Part shown: positions 26,829-36,753 of the stretch, piece by piece
Layout: each line of letters opens with the position of its first letter
Numbering within the stretch: position 1 is the first letter of the stretch
Source of the DNA: an uncultured Pirellulaceae bacterium
GTDB taxonomy: Bacteria > Planctomycetota > Planctomycetia > Pirellulales > Pirellulaceae
NCBI GenBank assembly: GCA_938083195.1
Contig: CALKCK010000025.1
Span: 124,001-188,000, forward strand
DNA: 64,000 nucleotides
Direction: 5' to 3'
Program-made: the position numbers and the translations under genes
The notes under the pieces: generated by a model
What the model saw: the letters and a program-made list of their open reading frames with translations, nothing else
What the model was told of the DNA's origin: nothing
The model's database searches: none

Positions 26829-27413
26829 TTGGTGCCCACGGAACACAGTACCCCCGAATATTGGGTGGAACAATACGGCGACTTTTTGTTCCGCTATGCC
26901 CTGAAAAGGTTACGCGACGAAAATGCCGCAGAAGAGGTTGTGCAGGAGACATTTCTCAACGGAATAAAATATTATTCACAGTACTCCGGCAAAGGGTCCC
27001 AGCAAGCCTGGCTGACTGGAATCTTGAAGCGAAAAATCATCGATTTCATTCGCAAACGAAACAAACACCAGCACGATCAGTCAGAAGAACACGATCCATC
27101 GAATCAACTCTTTGACCAACACGGCAACTACCACAAAAACGCAACCAGTTGGTCAAGCGGCCTCGATCGCAACCTTCAATCGAGTGAACTCTGGACCATC
27201 GTTAAAGGATGTTTGACTCACTTGCCACAGAGCCAGGCAGACGTATTTACCTTGAGTGTAATGGAAGAACTAGATTCAGATGAAATTTGTAAGGAACTCG
27301 CGATCACTCCGTCAAACTATTGGGTGAGAATGCACCGTGCCCGCTTGGGGCTTGCCAACTGCGTGGGACGTCAATGGAATAGTAAAGAGGAGGCTGCAAC
27401 CCATGCTGAATGA
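26829..27413 (+). CDS. ECF RNA polymerase sigma factor
   Basis: 194 residues. Region 2 reads ALKRLRDENAAEEVVQETFLNGIKYY with SGKGSQQAWLTGILKRKIIDFIRKR, and region 4 reads LPQSQADVFTLSVMEELDSDEICKELAITPSNYWVRMHRAR. These are the normal ECF promoter-binding segments. The start is TTG 26829 or the adjacent GTG 26832. The stop overlaps the kinase start by 11 bp (ATGCTGAATGA), so both are made together; the downstream protein is the likely regulator of this sigma factor. Confidence 0.93.
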   Translation: MVPTEHSTPEYWVEQYGDFLFRYALKRLRDENAAEEVVQETFLNGIKYYSQYSGKGSQQAWLTGILKRKIIDFIRKRNKHQHDQSEEHDPSNQLFDQHGNYHKNATSWSSGLDRNLQSSELWTIVKGCLTHLPQSQADVFTLSVMEELDSDEICKELAITPSNYWVRMHRARLGLANCVGRQWNSKEEAATHAE

Positions 27414-29490
27414 TAAAAAGGCGACCGAACTTTTCTCCAAGTCAATCGATGGTGAACTCACCGAGACAGAATCCAATCAACTGGAGGTCCATCTTTCCAA
27501 CAGCGAAGCTGCCAAAGCTTTTGCTGTACTTGCAAAAACTATCGACAAATCCATTGTTGAAAATAGCGGTATTTCCGAATCAGGCGACGGAGACTCCGCG
27601 TTAAGTCAAGACGCAAAAAACAGGATGTCTGATTCAATCTTGCGAGCCATGGAAAAAAACTCAAATCTCGCTGCTACATTACTCGACAGCAGCGAATCTC
27701 CCGCAGACCAGCAATTCACATTGCAAAACCAGCAAGAAATTCAACCTGGCGATTCTCGCGAAGCATCTTCGCCTTACACTATCGTTCGCAAACTCGGCGA
27801 AGGTGGACTAGGCAATGTTTGGCTAGCAAGGGACGAAAAACTGAATCGCAACGTGGCAATCAAAGAAATGAACAGTCATGCGTTGCAGTCCCCCAAGGCT
27901 TGGCAGCGCTTCGAACGAGAAGCTGAAATCACAGGTCAACTCGAGCATCCCAATGTGGTTTCCCTCTATCAATACGGAACCGACCGCAAAACGGGTGAAC
28001 CTTTTTATTCCATGCGATTTGTCGGAAAGCGGACGCTTGCCGATGCGATTACCGAATACCATGACCGGTGTCTTGCAGGCAAGTGCGACCCGTTGATTCT
28101 CCATCGACTATTAACCGCCTTTCTTGGAGTCTGCCAGGCGATTGCCTACGCTCATTCTAGAGGTGTAATTCACCGTGATCTGAAACCCGAAAATATCGGA
28201 CTCGATAATTTCGGGCAGGTGATGGTCCTCGACTGGGGGCTCGCAAAAGTGGTCGACGACAGCGATCTCAGCAGCCAATTATCAGGGGATGTTGAACTTT
28301 CTGGCGAAGCCCTTGCCGAAACCCTGGCTGGCGAAGTCATCGGCACACCACTCTTCATGTCGCCGGAACAGGCAGCTGGAAAGAGCGTTTCACAGCAAGC
28401 CGACATCTACGGACTTGGAGCCATTCTGTTTGCCATCTTGACTGGCGATGCGCCCCACGAACCCAAGAAATCTAAATCTGCTGAGCCTCTCAAAATCAAA
28501 GAAGTTCTGAAGTCTATTCAGCAGAGCGAATCCCCACGGCCGCGAGATTTCCGCGCAGATATTCCAATCGAACTCGAAGCAATTTGCATGAAAGCGATGG
28601 CGTTTAAAAAATACGCCAGACACGATACTGCTTCTGAATTAGCGAATGACGTGGAACGCTGGATGGTCAACCAAGGACAACGGCAATCCGAATATGAAAC
28701 CATGCGAATGGAGGGCCGTGAATTACGAACCAACACACAAGCGTCGGTGAGAGACCTAGAAACTAACGTTCGCTTCATGGCAAATCTGCCCCCCATCCAA
28801 GAACTCATCCGAGCCGATTCAGTGGAAGAGACTACCGCTTGGCGTGACCGACTAATCACAATTTTTTCTGGGTTATTAAGAGCCAAGTCAGATTACCGCA
28901 GTATCGTCTACAGTCGTCTGGAGGGGGACGAATTTACCGAACTCGTTCGCGTGGAAAGACACAGCACCGTCCACTCTAATATTCGCTCCATCCCGAAAAG
29001 CCGATTGCGTTCAGGCACCTCCAGCGAGTTTATTCAACGGGTTGGCCAAAATGACCCCGACGAAGTTTACACGTCCCTCGCCTGTGGCGCTTTACATGAT
29101 GCAGCAAGTTGCGAGAAAAAAGATGTGACCCTCTTTGCGGGAGTCCCCATTTTCGATTCTCAAGAAGAAAATCTTTACGGAGTTGTAATTATCGAATGCG
29201 ATCTTGATCACATTCTCAAACAACAACTTAATCGACGGTTTGTCGCCACCGATATTATTGTCGCCTGCGACACCTATCAAACGATCCTGCATTCCAATGG
29301 GCAGGATGGAATCGTCGATGAAAGTGTAGGGAAGACGCTCCAGCCAACGCGTCCAGAATTGACCGAGGCAATCACGCATCTACAAGAAAAAATGGAGTAC
29401 ATCGACACAACTAATCAACAGGTTTACGGTGCTCGCCTTTGGTTAAACGCAAATCCCCATGGAATCATGTTTTTGTTGAGCCACAAGTAA
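27403..29490 (+). CDS. Ser/Thr protein kinase with anti-sigma-like N-terminus and C-terminal sensor domain
   Basis: 695 residues from the ATG at 27403, preceded by GAGGAGG and overlapping the sigma factor stop. Residues about 8-45 (FSKSIDGELTETESNQLEVH) look like the N-terminus of anti-sigma proteins, without zinc ligands. The kinase has GEGGLGNVW (132-140), Lys154, Glu173, HRDLKPEN (257-264), Asp277 in DWG (DFG variant) and SPE (320-322). Residues about 458-690 begin NLPPIQELIRAD and resemble extracytoplasmic PDC/Cache sensor domains of chemoreceptor-like kinases, but no membrane segment precedes them, so sensing would be cytoplasmic. Probable regulator of the linked ECF sigma factor. Confidence 0.88.
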   Translation: MLNDKKATELFSKSIDGELTETESNQLEVHLSNSEAAKAFAVLAKTIDKSIVENSGISESGDGDSALSQDAKNRMSDSILRAMEKNSNLAATLLDSSESPADQQFTLQNQQEIQPGDSREASSPYTIVRKLGEGGLGNVWLARDEKLNRNVAIKEMNSHALQSPKAWQRFEREAEITGQLEHPNVVSLYQYGTDRKTGEPFYSMRFVGKRTLADAITEYHDRCLAGKCDPLILHRLLTAFLGVCQAIAYAHSRGVIHRDLKPENIGLDNFGQVMVLDWGLAKVVDDSDLSSQLSGDVELSGEALAETLAGEVIGTPLFMSPEQAAGKSVSQQADIYGLGAILFAILTGDAPHEPKKSKSAEPLKIKEVLKSIQQSESPRPRDFRADIPIELEAICMKAMAFKKYARHDTASELANDVERWMVNQGQRQSEYETMRMEGRELRTNTQASVRDLETNVRFMANLPPIQELIRADSVEETTAWRDRLITIFSGLLRAKSDYRSIVYSRLEGDEFTELVRVERHSTVHSNIRSIPKSRLRSGTSSEFIQRVGQNDPDEVYTSLACGALHDAASCEKKDVTLFAGVPIFDSQEENLYGVVIIECDLDHILKQQLNRRFVATDIIVACDTYQTILHSNGQDGIVDESVGKTLQPTRPELTEAITHLQEKMEYIDTTNQQVYGARLWLNANPHGIMFLLSHK

Positions 29491-29783
29491 TCCTCCTCAA
29501 TTACGAGATTACATCGCTTTTTGGTGCTTGATCCCACCAAACAAATCCTTCCCAAATTGATGTTTCCTCTAGATTGCAGCTTGGAACCACGTTTTCCTCA
29601 TTGCACGAAGATTAAGATGAGTTCCAAAACGCGTGCTCACCGTTTTACAAAAAAGAATGTGAAGTACGTATAACGCACACTCATGACCATTTGCTAAGAT
29701 ATCCAGTCTACTGATGATCGCCCAATAATTTCAAACCGTTTGAATTTTCAAATTCACATGAACCTTTTTTGTGGAACAAACCG

Positions 29784-31064
29784 ATGACGACTCGCATTTT
29801 TCTATCGTATCCGGCTGCAGCTATTCTGTGTTTACTTGTTTCGGCTCAAGCACTTGGGCAAGAGGCAAACTGGCCAACGTTTCGGGGAGCCCAACGAACC
29901 GGCGTTTCTCCTGAGACTGGACTTCTCGCAGATTGGCCAGCGGAAGGACCCAAATTGGTTTGGGAAGCCGAAGGCTGTGGTCGAGGGTACGCGAGCATTG
30001 CCGTAGATGATAATCGCCTCTACACACTAGGAGACGGATTATCATCCGAATCAAACAAAGATGAATACATGTCCTGTTTTGAACGAGAATCTGGAAAGAG
30101 AATCTGGAGAACCAAGACCGGGCCAGCTTGGAATCAAGGGCCAGACAATTGGCAGAGCTCGCGCAGCACGCCAACGGTCGACGGTGATCGTGTTTATGTC
30201 ATTACGCCATTTGGAAAGTTAATTTGCCTCAACACCGATGGCAAAGAACTTTGGAAGATTGATTTAAAGAAAGAATTCCAAGGTAAAAAAGCGGATAGCT
30301 GGGGTTACAGCGAATCAGTGTTGATCGATGGCGATCACTTAATTTGCACACCAGGCGGCACCAAAAACACCATGGTCGCTCTAGATAAAAAAACCGGCAA
30401 ACTGAAATGGTCTACTGTTCGCGACGGCGATCGAGGCGCTGGGCATGCTTCAGTCGTGATCGCAAACGTTGGTTCCACTAAGGTCTACGTTCAAACCACC
30501 GGTAGCGGTGCCCTCGGAGTTCGTGCATCGGATGGTGAATTGCTTTGGTCCTACGAAATCGACAGAACAACCGCCGTCATTCCAACCCCAATTGTGCGAG
30601 ACGACCTCGTATTCTTTTCAGCTGGATATAAAAGAGGCGGCGCTCTTCTAAAGCAAGTTGCCTCGAGTGGAAAAATCAATGTCGAAGAAATCTACGGACT
30701 TAAACCGAGCCTTGCCAATAAACACGGCGGCATCATCCTTATGGGCGACTACCTTTATGGCGACTCCGATGATAAAGGACTCCCTTTCTGTGCCGATCTG
30801 ATGACGGGAGAGATTAAATGGAAATCAAGAGGCTCAGGAAAAAAATCGGCAAGCGTTATCGGAGCCGATGGCCACGTTTATGTCCGCTACAGCAATGGAG
30901 TCATGACCCTCGTCAAAGCAGACGCTAGCTCGTTCCAAGAAGTAGCAAATTTCAAGGTACCCGGAAGTGGAGATCGCCCAAGTTGGGCACACCCTGTCAT
31001 CGTTGGCGGTCGACTCTATCTACGGGAAGACGACAGAATTCTCTGTTATTCAATCGAACGTTAA
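29784..31064 (+). CDS. Secreted PQQ-like beta-propeller protein
   Basis: 426 residues with a signal peptide ending near SAQALGQ. Repeats such as YVITPFGKLICLNTDGKELWKIDL and MVALDKKTGKLKWSTV are the PQQ-enzyme/BamB type blades. The sequence ANWPTFRGAQRTGVS after the signal is typical of secreted planctomycete propellers. No dehydrogenase catalytic residues are recognised. It is a single unit, with a terminator 45 bp after the stop. A similar protein is encoded at 32509. Start at ATG 29784. Confidence 0.9.
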   Translation: MTTRIFLSYPAAAILCLLVSAQALGQEANWPTFRGAQRTGVSPETGLLADWPAEGPKLVWEAEGCGRGYASIAVDDNRLYTLGDGLSSESNKDEYMSCFERESGKRIWRTKTGPAWNQGPDNWQSSRSTPTVDGDRVYVITPFGKLICLNTDGKELWKIDLKKEFQGKKADSWGYSESVLIDGDHLICTPGGTKNTMVALDKKTGKLKWSTVRDGDRGAGHASVVIANVGSTKVYVQTTGSGALGVRASDGELLWSYEIDRTTAVIPTPIVRDDLVFFSAGYKRGGALLKQVASSGKINVEEIYGLKPSLANKHGGIILMGDYLYGDSDDKGLPFCADLMTGEIKWKSRGSGKKSASVIGADGHVYVRYSNGVMTLVKADASSFQEVANFKVPGSGDRPSWAHPVIVGGRLYLREDDRILCYSIER

Positions 31065-31108
31065 TGAGCGGTCTGGACAGTAAGTCCAGCAATCACAAAA
31101 ACTATTTG

Positions 31109-31148
31109 AACCCGAACCACGGCAATGGATGCTGGGGTTCGGGTTTTT
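31109..31148 (+). terminator. Rho-independent terminator
   Basis: AACCCGAACC and GGTTCGGGTT pair across an 18-nt loop and are followed by TTTTT. It closes the propeller gene upstream. Confidence 0.8.
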
Positions 31149-31510
31149 AATTTGGCTGTACGGTAATCTCTAATCCAAAAAAGTGGGCTGGCCTCCGCTT
31201 TAACTAACTACCGGCGAGGACCTATTGGCTATTAAGTTTTAAAATCACAAATTTTCAATTCACTCAGATACCCGTTATACTAAGCGTCCAGATTTAAAAA
31301 CCTCATCTAGGACGCATGAAAACCTCCTCGATATTTCCAATTTTAAAATCGTTAAACAGAAATTTCATTGCAAAATCTGCTAACTGGTTGGTGTGCCGTG
31401 AGTCGTTTACGATCGTTTGTTTAGATAGCATTTTCCAATTGAGGGCTGAGTTGATAGTCCGCCCCGAGCTTGCCTGAAATATTTTATTCTCAGTGAACAG
31501 GGAGAGTTAT
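31149..31510. other. Intergenic region
   Basis: AT-rich spacer between the terminator and the zinc-ribbon gene. No gene or motif supported. Confidence 0.5.
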
Positions 31511-32092
31511 GTGATTGCCGTCTGTTTTCAATGTGGATCACCAAAGTCTGGTCCGATGACGAAATGTGAATTCTGTCAAAAGAAACCGGTGCACCATCGC
31601 GATCGAGTTGTTTCGATGGCCCTTTCTAATGATTGTCTCAGCGAAAAAAATCTGAAAATTGGCAGTGAGTACATTAAAGAAAAAAAACGGATCCCAAAAT
31701 TTCACAAAAAAGTCGCTCAGAAAGCAGCTCAATTAATGGAGTCCTACATCGAAGTCGATGACGGACGAAACTCCGACTCAATTGATCTGTCATCTGCGTT
31801 TTTTCAGTTTGAATTCGAAGCTGGCGAACAGGGGCGACCAAAATTTGTAACCGTTCACTGCATCGGGAAACCAGCGAATTTATCAGTTGATGAATTCAGT
31901 CAGTTCCACAAGAAAAAAACCTATCATACGTTGCAATGGGAAGTCGGGAATGAAATTACCCCGGAACAGGTATCTGCCAATCAAGACGACGATGGAAACG
32001 TCTACATTTGGTATCGCTGGATTAATAACAGTTGGAATGGGAAATTTGTCCCCAAAGCTGAGTTTGAACAAATCAAAAGCGTCGAATTGTAG
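31511..32092 (+). CDS. Hypothetical protein with N-terminal zinc ribbon
   Basis: 193 residues from GTG 31511, which has GGAGAG four bases upstream; an earlier in-frame GTG at 31493 is possible. Cys5, Cys8, Cys19 and Cys22 form a zinc ribbon (CFQC, CEFC). A helical lysine-rich linker and a C-terminal beta-rich domain (about 90-190) follow. No signal peptide. The function is unknown; zinc ribbons suggest nucleic-acid or protein binding. Confidence 0.65.
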   Translation: MIAVCFQCGSPKSGPMTKCEFCQKKPVHHRDRVVSMALSNDCLSEKNLKIGSEYIKEKKRIPKFHKKVAQKAAQLMESYIEVDDGRNSDSIDLSSAFFQFEFEAGEQGRPKFVTVHCIGKPANLSVDEFSQFHKKKTYHTLQWEVGNEITPEQVSANQDDDGNVYIWYRWINNSWNGKFVPKAEFEQIKSVEL

Positions 32093-32508
32093 ATCTGCAA
32101 GAACTCATGACAACCTTTGAACGATAGGAACGGAAAGCGTTTCACCCAACTTGAACTCGAGCCGCAACTGCATCGCCGCGGAGCCGATCGGCCAAGAAAT
32201 GGACTGCCGGATGTATTTCTAAGAAGTGATCGATTCTATCTTCACTCACACCCTTTGGGCCATTCTAGAACTGGAATACCATCTTGTTCTGGAAATCACT
32301 CAGTTTGGGGGCGATCTTTCCGACGGTAGCCGATGGAAAAGCCGAAATGCTGAACTGGCATCCGTTCTTCTCGAGATCTGTCTCAAATTAGTGTTTTGTC
32401 GCCCTAACCTAACTTCAATCGAAAACCTCCCGACTGGAGGTTATCTCCGGGTGGTTTCTGCGGGATTGGACACAGATGAAATCGTTCACTTTGTTAGAAA
32501 AGATCCTG
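32093..32508. other. Intergenic region before the second propeller gene
   Basis: A plus-strand frame at 32226-32519 overlaps the propeller signal peptide and is not protein-like. No other content recognised. Confidence 0.45.
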
Positions 32509-33822
32509 ATGAAAACTAAATTCCTCGTTTTTTTGTGCTTTCTTAGCTTGGGATTCAACGCGAGCGTGTCCGGGCAATCAACCGATTGGCCTCAGTTTCG
32601 AGGACCGGATGGCAACGGGGTAGTTAGCACACTAAATTTTCCGGAAACCTGGAGCGAGAGCGAAAATGTCGCCTGGAGCGTTGATCTACCAGGAGGCGGT
32701 TTATCCTCACCAATCGTGTCGCAAGGAAAGATCTTCCTCACCACCGCCGTCGGAGCAAAGCCTCCTGTTAGCTTCATGGAAGGGGTAGGGGACATGCGTC
32801 CCAAAAAACCAGACACGAAGGTCAAATTCAAGATCGTTTCTTACAACCTGAAAGATGGCGAAAAACTATGGGAATCGACCATCGTCGAGAAACAACCTAA
32901 ATTCCCAATCCATGGCTCAAATTCTTATGCCACCGAATCTCCAGCAACGGATGGAAAACACGTTTTCGTTTATTTCGCCGCGGTAGGAATCGTGACGGCA
33001 TTTGACATGGACGGCAAAGAAGTTTGGCGTCAAGAGATTGGAGCCTACCCAACTGGTAACGGCTTTGGGACGGGCAGCTCACTGACCCTCGGAGACGGTA
33101 ATGTTTTTGTCCAGTGCGATAACGATGAGAAATCATTTATCGTGGCGTTCGATGGAGCAACCGGAGAGATTCGCTGGCGAAAAGAGAGAGAAGGCAGAAC
33201 TTCATGGTCAACTCCTCTGTTTTGGAAAAACAAAAATCGAAATGAATTGATTGCCTGTGGATCGGGTTTTGTGCGTTCCTATGATCCGAAAACCGGAGAC
33301 GAACTGTGGAGCATGACGGACGTTGGTATGTCGTTCAGCGCATCACCGGCAGCCGATGACCAAAAGATTTATTTCGGCAACAGCGGACCGAGAAGTAACG
33401 GACCTTTGGTTGCCATCAACAACTCGATGTCCGGGACCAGTGCCTTCGCGCCCGATTTAAAAACAGAGGGACTCGAGTGGATGGTAATGCAGGCCGGCCC
33501 AGGCCTTGCCTCGCCCGTCGCCGTCAGCGGCAATGTTTACATCCCCGGTCGAGGAAAACTGACCTGCTATTCGACAACCGACGGTTCGGTCAGTTTCAAA
33601 GAAAGAATGAGCCTCGGTTCTATGGCTGCTTCTTTGTGGGCGGCGGGAGACCGAATCTTTATGATGGATGAAACCGGAAAGACAGTCGTTTTCGAAGCCA
33701 GTGACAGTATGAATATCATCGCGACCAATCAAATTGCGGACGATCTATTTTGGTCAACACCTGCGGTTGCCGGAGATTCATTACTACTGCGAGGCGTCAA
33801 AAAACTTTACTGTATCCGTTAG
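32509..33822 (+). CDS. Secreted PQQ-like beta-propeller protein (BamB-like)
   Basis: 437 residues from the ATG at 32509, giving a clean signal peptide MKTKFLVFLCFLSLGFNASVSG. It opens with STDWPQFRGPDGNGV and carries repeated blades (FVYFAAVGIVTAFDMDGKEVWRQ, IVAFDGATGEIRWRKE, VRSYDPKTGDELWSM). Same family as the protein at 29784. An earlier in-frame ATG at 32476 is less likely because it would push the signal peptide inward. Function unknown; exported propellers of this type are abundant in planctomycetes. Confidence 0.9.
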   Translation: MKTKFLVFLCFLSLGFNASVSGQSTDWPQFRGPDGNGVVSTLNFPETWSESENVAWSVDLPGGGLSSPIVSQGKIFLTTAVGAKPPVSFMEGVGDMRPKKPDTKVKFKIVSYNLKDGEKLWESTIVEKQPKFPIHGSNSYATESPATDGKHVFVYFAAVGIVTAFDMDGKEVWRQEIGAYPTGNGFGTGSSLTLGDGNVFVQCDNDEKSFIVAFDGATGEIRWRKEREGRTSWSTPLFWKNKNRNELIACGSGFVRSYDPKTGDELWSMTDVGMSFSASPAADDQKIYFGNSGPRSNGPLVAINNSMSGTSAFAPDLKTEGLEWMVMQAGPGLASPVAVSGNVYIPGRGKLTCYSTTDGSVSFKERMSLGSMAASLWAAGDRIFMMDETGKTVVFEASDSMNIIATNQIADDLFWSTPAVAGDSLLLRGVKKLYCIR

Positions 33823-33942
33823 TATTTACTTTGAACGAGCCACAGAGTGCTCGACGATTTCTTCCCAGTGGAGTCGGCTGAGTTGCTATTCCACCGTAAA
33901 ATCTAATGCAGCCCAATTTAAGACCACGCACCTGAAAAATCC

Positions 33943-34437
33943 ATGAAGTACTATCAGCACCATTTCGAAGACGTAAAAAAATACCTCCACCACCGCCCAC
34001 CCTATTTACTGGTTGATCGAGTCGTTTCAGTATCGCCCAAAGAAGCAATCACCGAAAAAACCGTCACGGGCGAAGAGGGATTTATCAAGGGACATTTTCC
34101 CGGCGCCCCGATTTTCCCCGGAGCGATGATGCACGAATTGACAACCCAATCAGCAGGCATCTTAATCGCTTCTCACTATAATCCGATGGAAGAATTCAAC
34201 ACCGAAGACCCATTTTTTAACGAGTACGCATTAGGGGTTCTCGTAAAAACCAAACATGCCAGATACAAAGGATTCGCGAGGCCAGGCGATGTTTTAACGA
34301 CGACCGTCTCGCTGAATGAACAAGTTAGCGAAGTCTTTGATTTCTCGGCAGTAGTCAAAGTCGATGGGAAAATCATCATGAAGAACGGGTTTCAATTGAT
34401 GAATATCAAATCCACAGTTCTTCAAGGAACCGACTAA
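33943..34437 (+). CDS. FabZ/FabA-like 3-hydroxyacyl-[ACP] dehydratase family protein
   Basis: 164 residues of a hot-dog fold. HRPPYLLVDRV, GHFPGAPIFPGAMMHE and the later ARPGDVL match beta-hydroxyacyl-ACP dehydratases; catalytic His51 and Glu65 (AMMHELTTQ) are in place. No other fatty-acid genes are adjacent, so the substrate may be a specialised acyl chain. The reading converges with the stress-type gene on the minus strand across a hairpin. Confidence 0.88.
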   Translation: MKYYQHHFEDVKKYLHHRPPYLLVDRVVSVSPKEAITEKTVTGEEGFIKGHFPGAPIFPGAMMHELTTQSAGILIASHYNPMEEFNTEDPFFNEYALGVLVKTKHARYKGFARPGDVLTTTVSLNEQVSEVFDFSAVVKVDGKIIMKNGFQLMNIKSTVLQGTD

Positions 34438-34472
34438 GCGGGTCTCACATCTCGCCTCACCAACCATTTTAA

Positions 34473-34497
34473 AATACGTGTTTTTGAAACACGTATT
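34473..34497. terminator. Hairpin between convergent genes
   Basis: AATACGTGTTT-TTG-AAACACGTATT forms an 11-bp stem. It separates the convergent FabZ-like and stress-type genes and overlaps the stop of the latter. No long T tract follows on either strand, so termination is likely but weakly supported. Confidence 0.5.
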
Positions 34498-35014
34498 AGG
34501 CTGCTGCACTACTAGGGTGAAGCTCAGCGTGATCGGTACCGCTCAAAATCGAATCGGCTGCTTTCAACTCTTCAACACCCGCATTGATCACTACGAGATA
34601 CCTTCCCGCCTCGAGGTGATCTTCATATTTGAGGATGTGCTTTTTTTCAATTCCCAAGGCACTTAGCCATCCCAACACGCCACCTGCGGTTGCGCCGGCA
34701 ACGGCACCTTCGACTCCGCCCAGCAAAGTGGAGGTCAATGACCCAGCCACCACCAATGGACCGGCACCGGGAATCCAGACTAACGCGGCGCCGGCAAGCA
34801 CGCCAAACAGACCACCCATCCAAGCTGTGCCCGTCGCGGTTTTTTTAGCAACATCACAAGCGGTCACGAAACCATGAATCTGTTTTTCGCACTGCAGATC
34901 TTTGGCCAAAATTGAAATTTTATCAGCTGGAACTCCACCCTCGATCAATTGACCAACCGCGGACTCTGCCTCAGAAATTTTATTAAACGCAGCAACAGTG
35001 ATCGGCTCGCTCAT
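34496..35014 (-). CDS. Stress-associated protein with glycine-zipper-like hydrophobic core
   Basis: 172 residues. The N-terminal part (TVAAFNKISEAESAVGQLIEGGVPADKISILAKD) resembles the general stress protein 17M/YflT-like domain. A central Gly/Ala-rich hydrophobic stretch (about 64-117) contains repeated GxxxG spacing, which suggests membrane insertion or helix packing. A charged C-terminus ends the protein. Last gene of a minus-strand run with two PLD enzymes and an HdeD-like protein. The function is unproven. Confidence 0.75.
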   Translation of the reverse strand: MSEPITVAAFNKISEAESAVGQLIEGGVPADKISILAKDLQCEKQIHGFVTACDVAKKTATGTAWMGGLFGVLAGAALVWIPGAGPLVVAGSLTSTLLGGVEGAVAGATAGGVLGWLSALGIEKKHILKYEDHLEAGRYLVVINAGVEELKAADSILSGTDHAELHPSSAAA

Positions 35015-35217
35015 GGCGAAATCCCCTTTTAGTCAAAAAAATCAATCGATTAAACGTTTTTGTCGCGTAGTGGTGATTCTTGCGAACAACGTCAGAGTGA
35101 CGACCTTCTTGATCGAAACTAACAAAATTTCGATCGCAGTGTCCTCTTTCATTTTAGCGATATCTTCCTGGATCGCCACGCATCTTAAAATCAACTTCCA
35201 CCAGCTGCGAAACCTCG

Positions 35218-36669
35218 CTAGAGGATCGGCCCGAGTGTCGCCAGTGTATTATTCCAAAGTCGAATCGAAAATGACCACGCATCCACCATTTCCCTTGTTA
35301 CTTGTTGAGAATTTTCGAGGTACTGCTGCTGTCGCTGGCGTACGCAACCCGTTAATTCCTGATCGTAAAACAGAATATTATTTTCATAATTGAGTTCAAA
35401 ACTTCGGCGGTCCATATTCGCCGAACCAATCAAGGTAATTTCTCCATCAAGCGTCAGCGACTTGGTATGTAATACTCCATGCTGATATTCATAGATCTCT
35501 ACGCCTGCATCGAGTAATTCTTGATAGTAACTTCGGCTTGCCGCGGCAACGATAAACGAGTCGTTTCTCGCGGGAAAAATAATCTTGGTTTTTACCCCTC
35601 GCCAGGCGGCAGCGCAAAGCGCATTCTGGATCGATGAATCGGGAACATAATAGGGCGTGGTTACGGTCAACTCATGTCGAGCCGCGAAAAACAGCGACTC
35701 AAACATTTCTGACATCGCAGAGTTTCGCGCGGTCGGCCCCGTGCCTATCACCTGAGCTGGAAACCCTAGACTCGGCGCTGGCACTGGTTCTCGCAAATAA
35801 TGTGTCAAATCTTCATCGACGCTACTCATCCAATCACCGATAAATAATTGCTGGTTCTGTCGCGCGATCGGCCCCTCAAATCGAAGGACCGCATCCACCC
35901 ACGGGGCATACTTCGCCTTCACCAAGAACTCAGCATCGGCACAATTCTGACTTCCGCAATAAGTAATCGCTCCATCAATCACCACAATTTTGCGGTGATT
36001 GCGCAGATCCAAACGACCAACGAGGGGACGAATCAACAAACTTCCAATCGGTAACGCCGTAGCCACACTCACTCCTGCCGATGCCATTCGGCCCCAATGC
36101 TCCGAGCGTATCATTGATCTTGAACCAAGATCATCGACAATTGCTCGGCAGGCCACTCCCCGTTTCGCGGCGCGAATGAGAGCTTCGACCATGCGTAAGC
36201 CGTTATTATCCGGCAGCCATATATAAAACAACACATGGACGTGATCGGTTGCTTTGTCAATATCGGCAATCATCGCATCAATCACGGCGTTGGAATCTTG
36301 CAGTAACTTTGCAGTGTTTCCGCCTAGCGGTAAAAACCCACTGATCGATTTTCCAGTATGAAAAAGGTGCTGATATTGATCGGGAATGACTGGAATTGCA
36401 TTCTCTGCATCACAGGCAACAACTTTCGCTACAGGAGGAATCTTCGAAAGAATTTTATGTATTCTATCAACGCGACGATGACCGATATTCACTTCACCAA
36501 AGAACAGATAGGCCGCCATTCCCAGCCCTGGCACTGAGACGATCACCGCCACCCATGCAATTCGCGAAGCTGGGTCTCGATGAGCCCGCGTCATTACTCT
36601 GAGAACCAAACACACCTCTGCCAACAAATGCAGAGCAATTCCAATCATCGTCAGGTGGGCTATTGTCAT
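35218..36669 (-). CDS. cls: Cardiolipin synthase
   Basis: 483 residues with two N-terminal membrane helices (about 4-25 and 36-57) and two HKD phospholipase D motifs: His225, Lys227, Asp232 (NHRKIVVID) and His401, Lys403, Asp408 (HTKSLTLD). This is the ClsA-type layout; it condenses two phosphatidylglycerols into cardiolipin. A second PLD gene lies immediately upstream on the same strand with an 84-bp gap. Confidence 0.93.
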   Translation of the reverse strand: MTIAHLTMIGIALHLLAEVCLVLRVMTRAHRDPASRIAWVAVIVSVPGLGMAAYLFFGEVNIGHRRVDRIHKILSKIPPVAKVVACDAENAIPVIPDQYQHLFHTGKSISGFLPLGGNTAKLLQDSNAVIDAMIADIDKATDHVHVLFYIWLPDNNGLRMVEALIRAAKRGVACRAIVDDLGSRSMIRSEHWGRMASAGVSVATALPIGSLLIRPLVGRLDLRNHRKIVVIDGAITYCGSQNCADAEFLVKAKYAPWVDAVLRFEGPIARQNQQLFIGDWMSSVDEDLTHYLREPVPAPSLGFPAQVIGTGPTARNSAMSEMFESLFFAARHELTVTTPYYVPDSSIQNALCAAAWRGVKTKIIFPARNDSFIVAAASRSYYQELLDAGVEIYEYQHGVLHTKSLTLDGEITLIGSANMDRRSFELNYENNILFYDQELTGCVRQRQQQYLENSQQVTREMVDAWSFSIRLWNNTLATLGPIL

Positions 36670-36753
36670 CGATATTCAACCATCTTTCCTGCGTTGCCGT
36701 TCAGCCGTCGCCGACGTCTCTTAAAATATCCTGCCTCTTCAACCGCTTGAATA

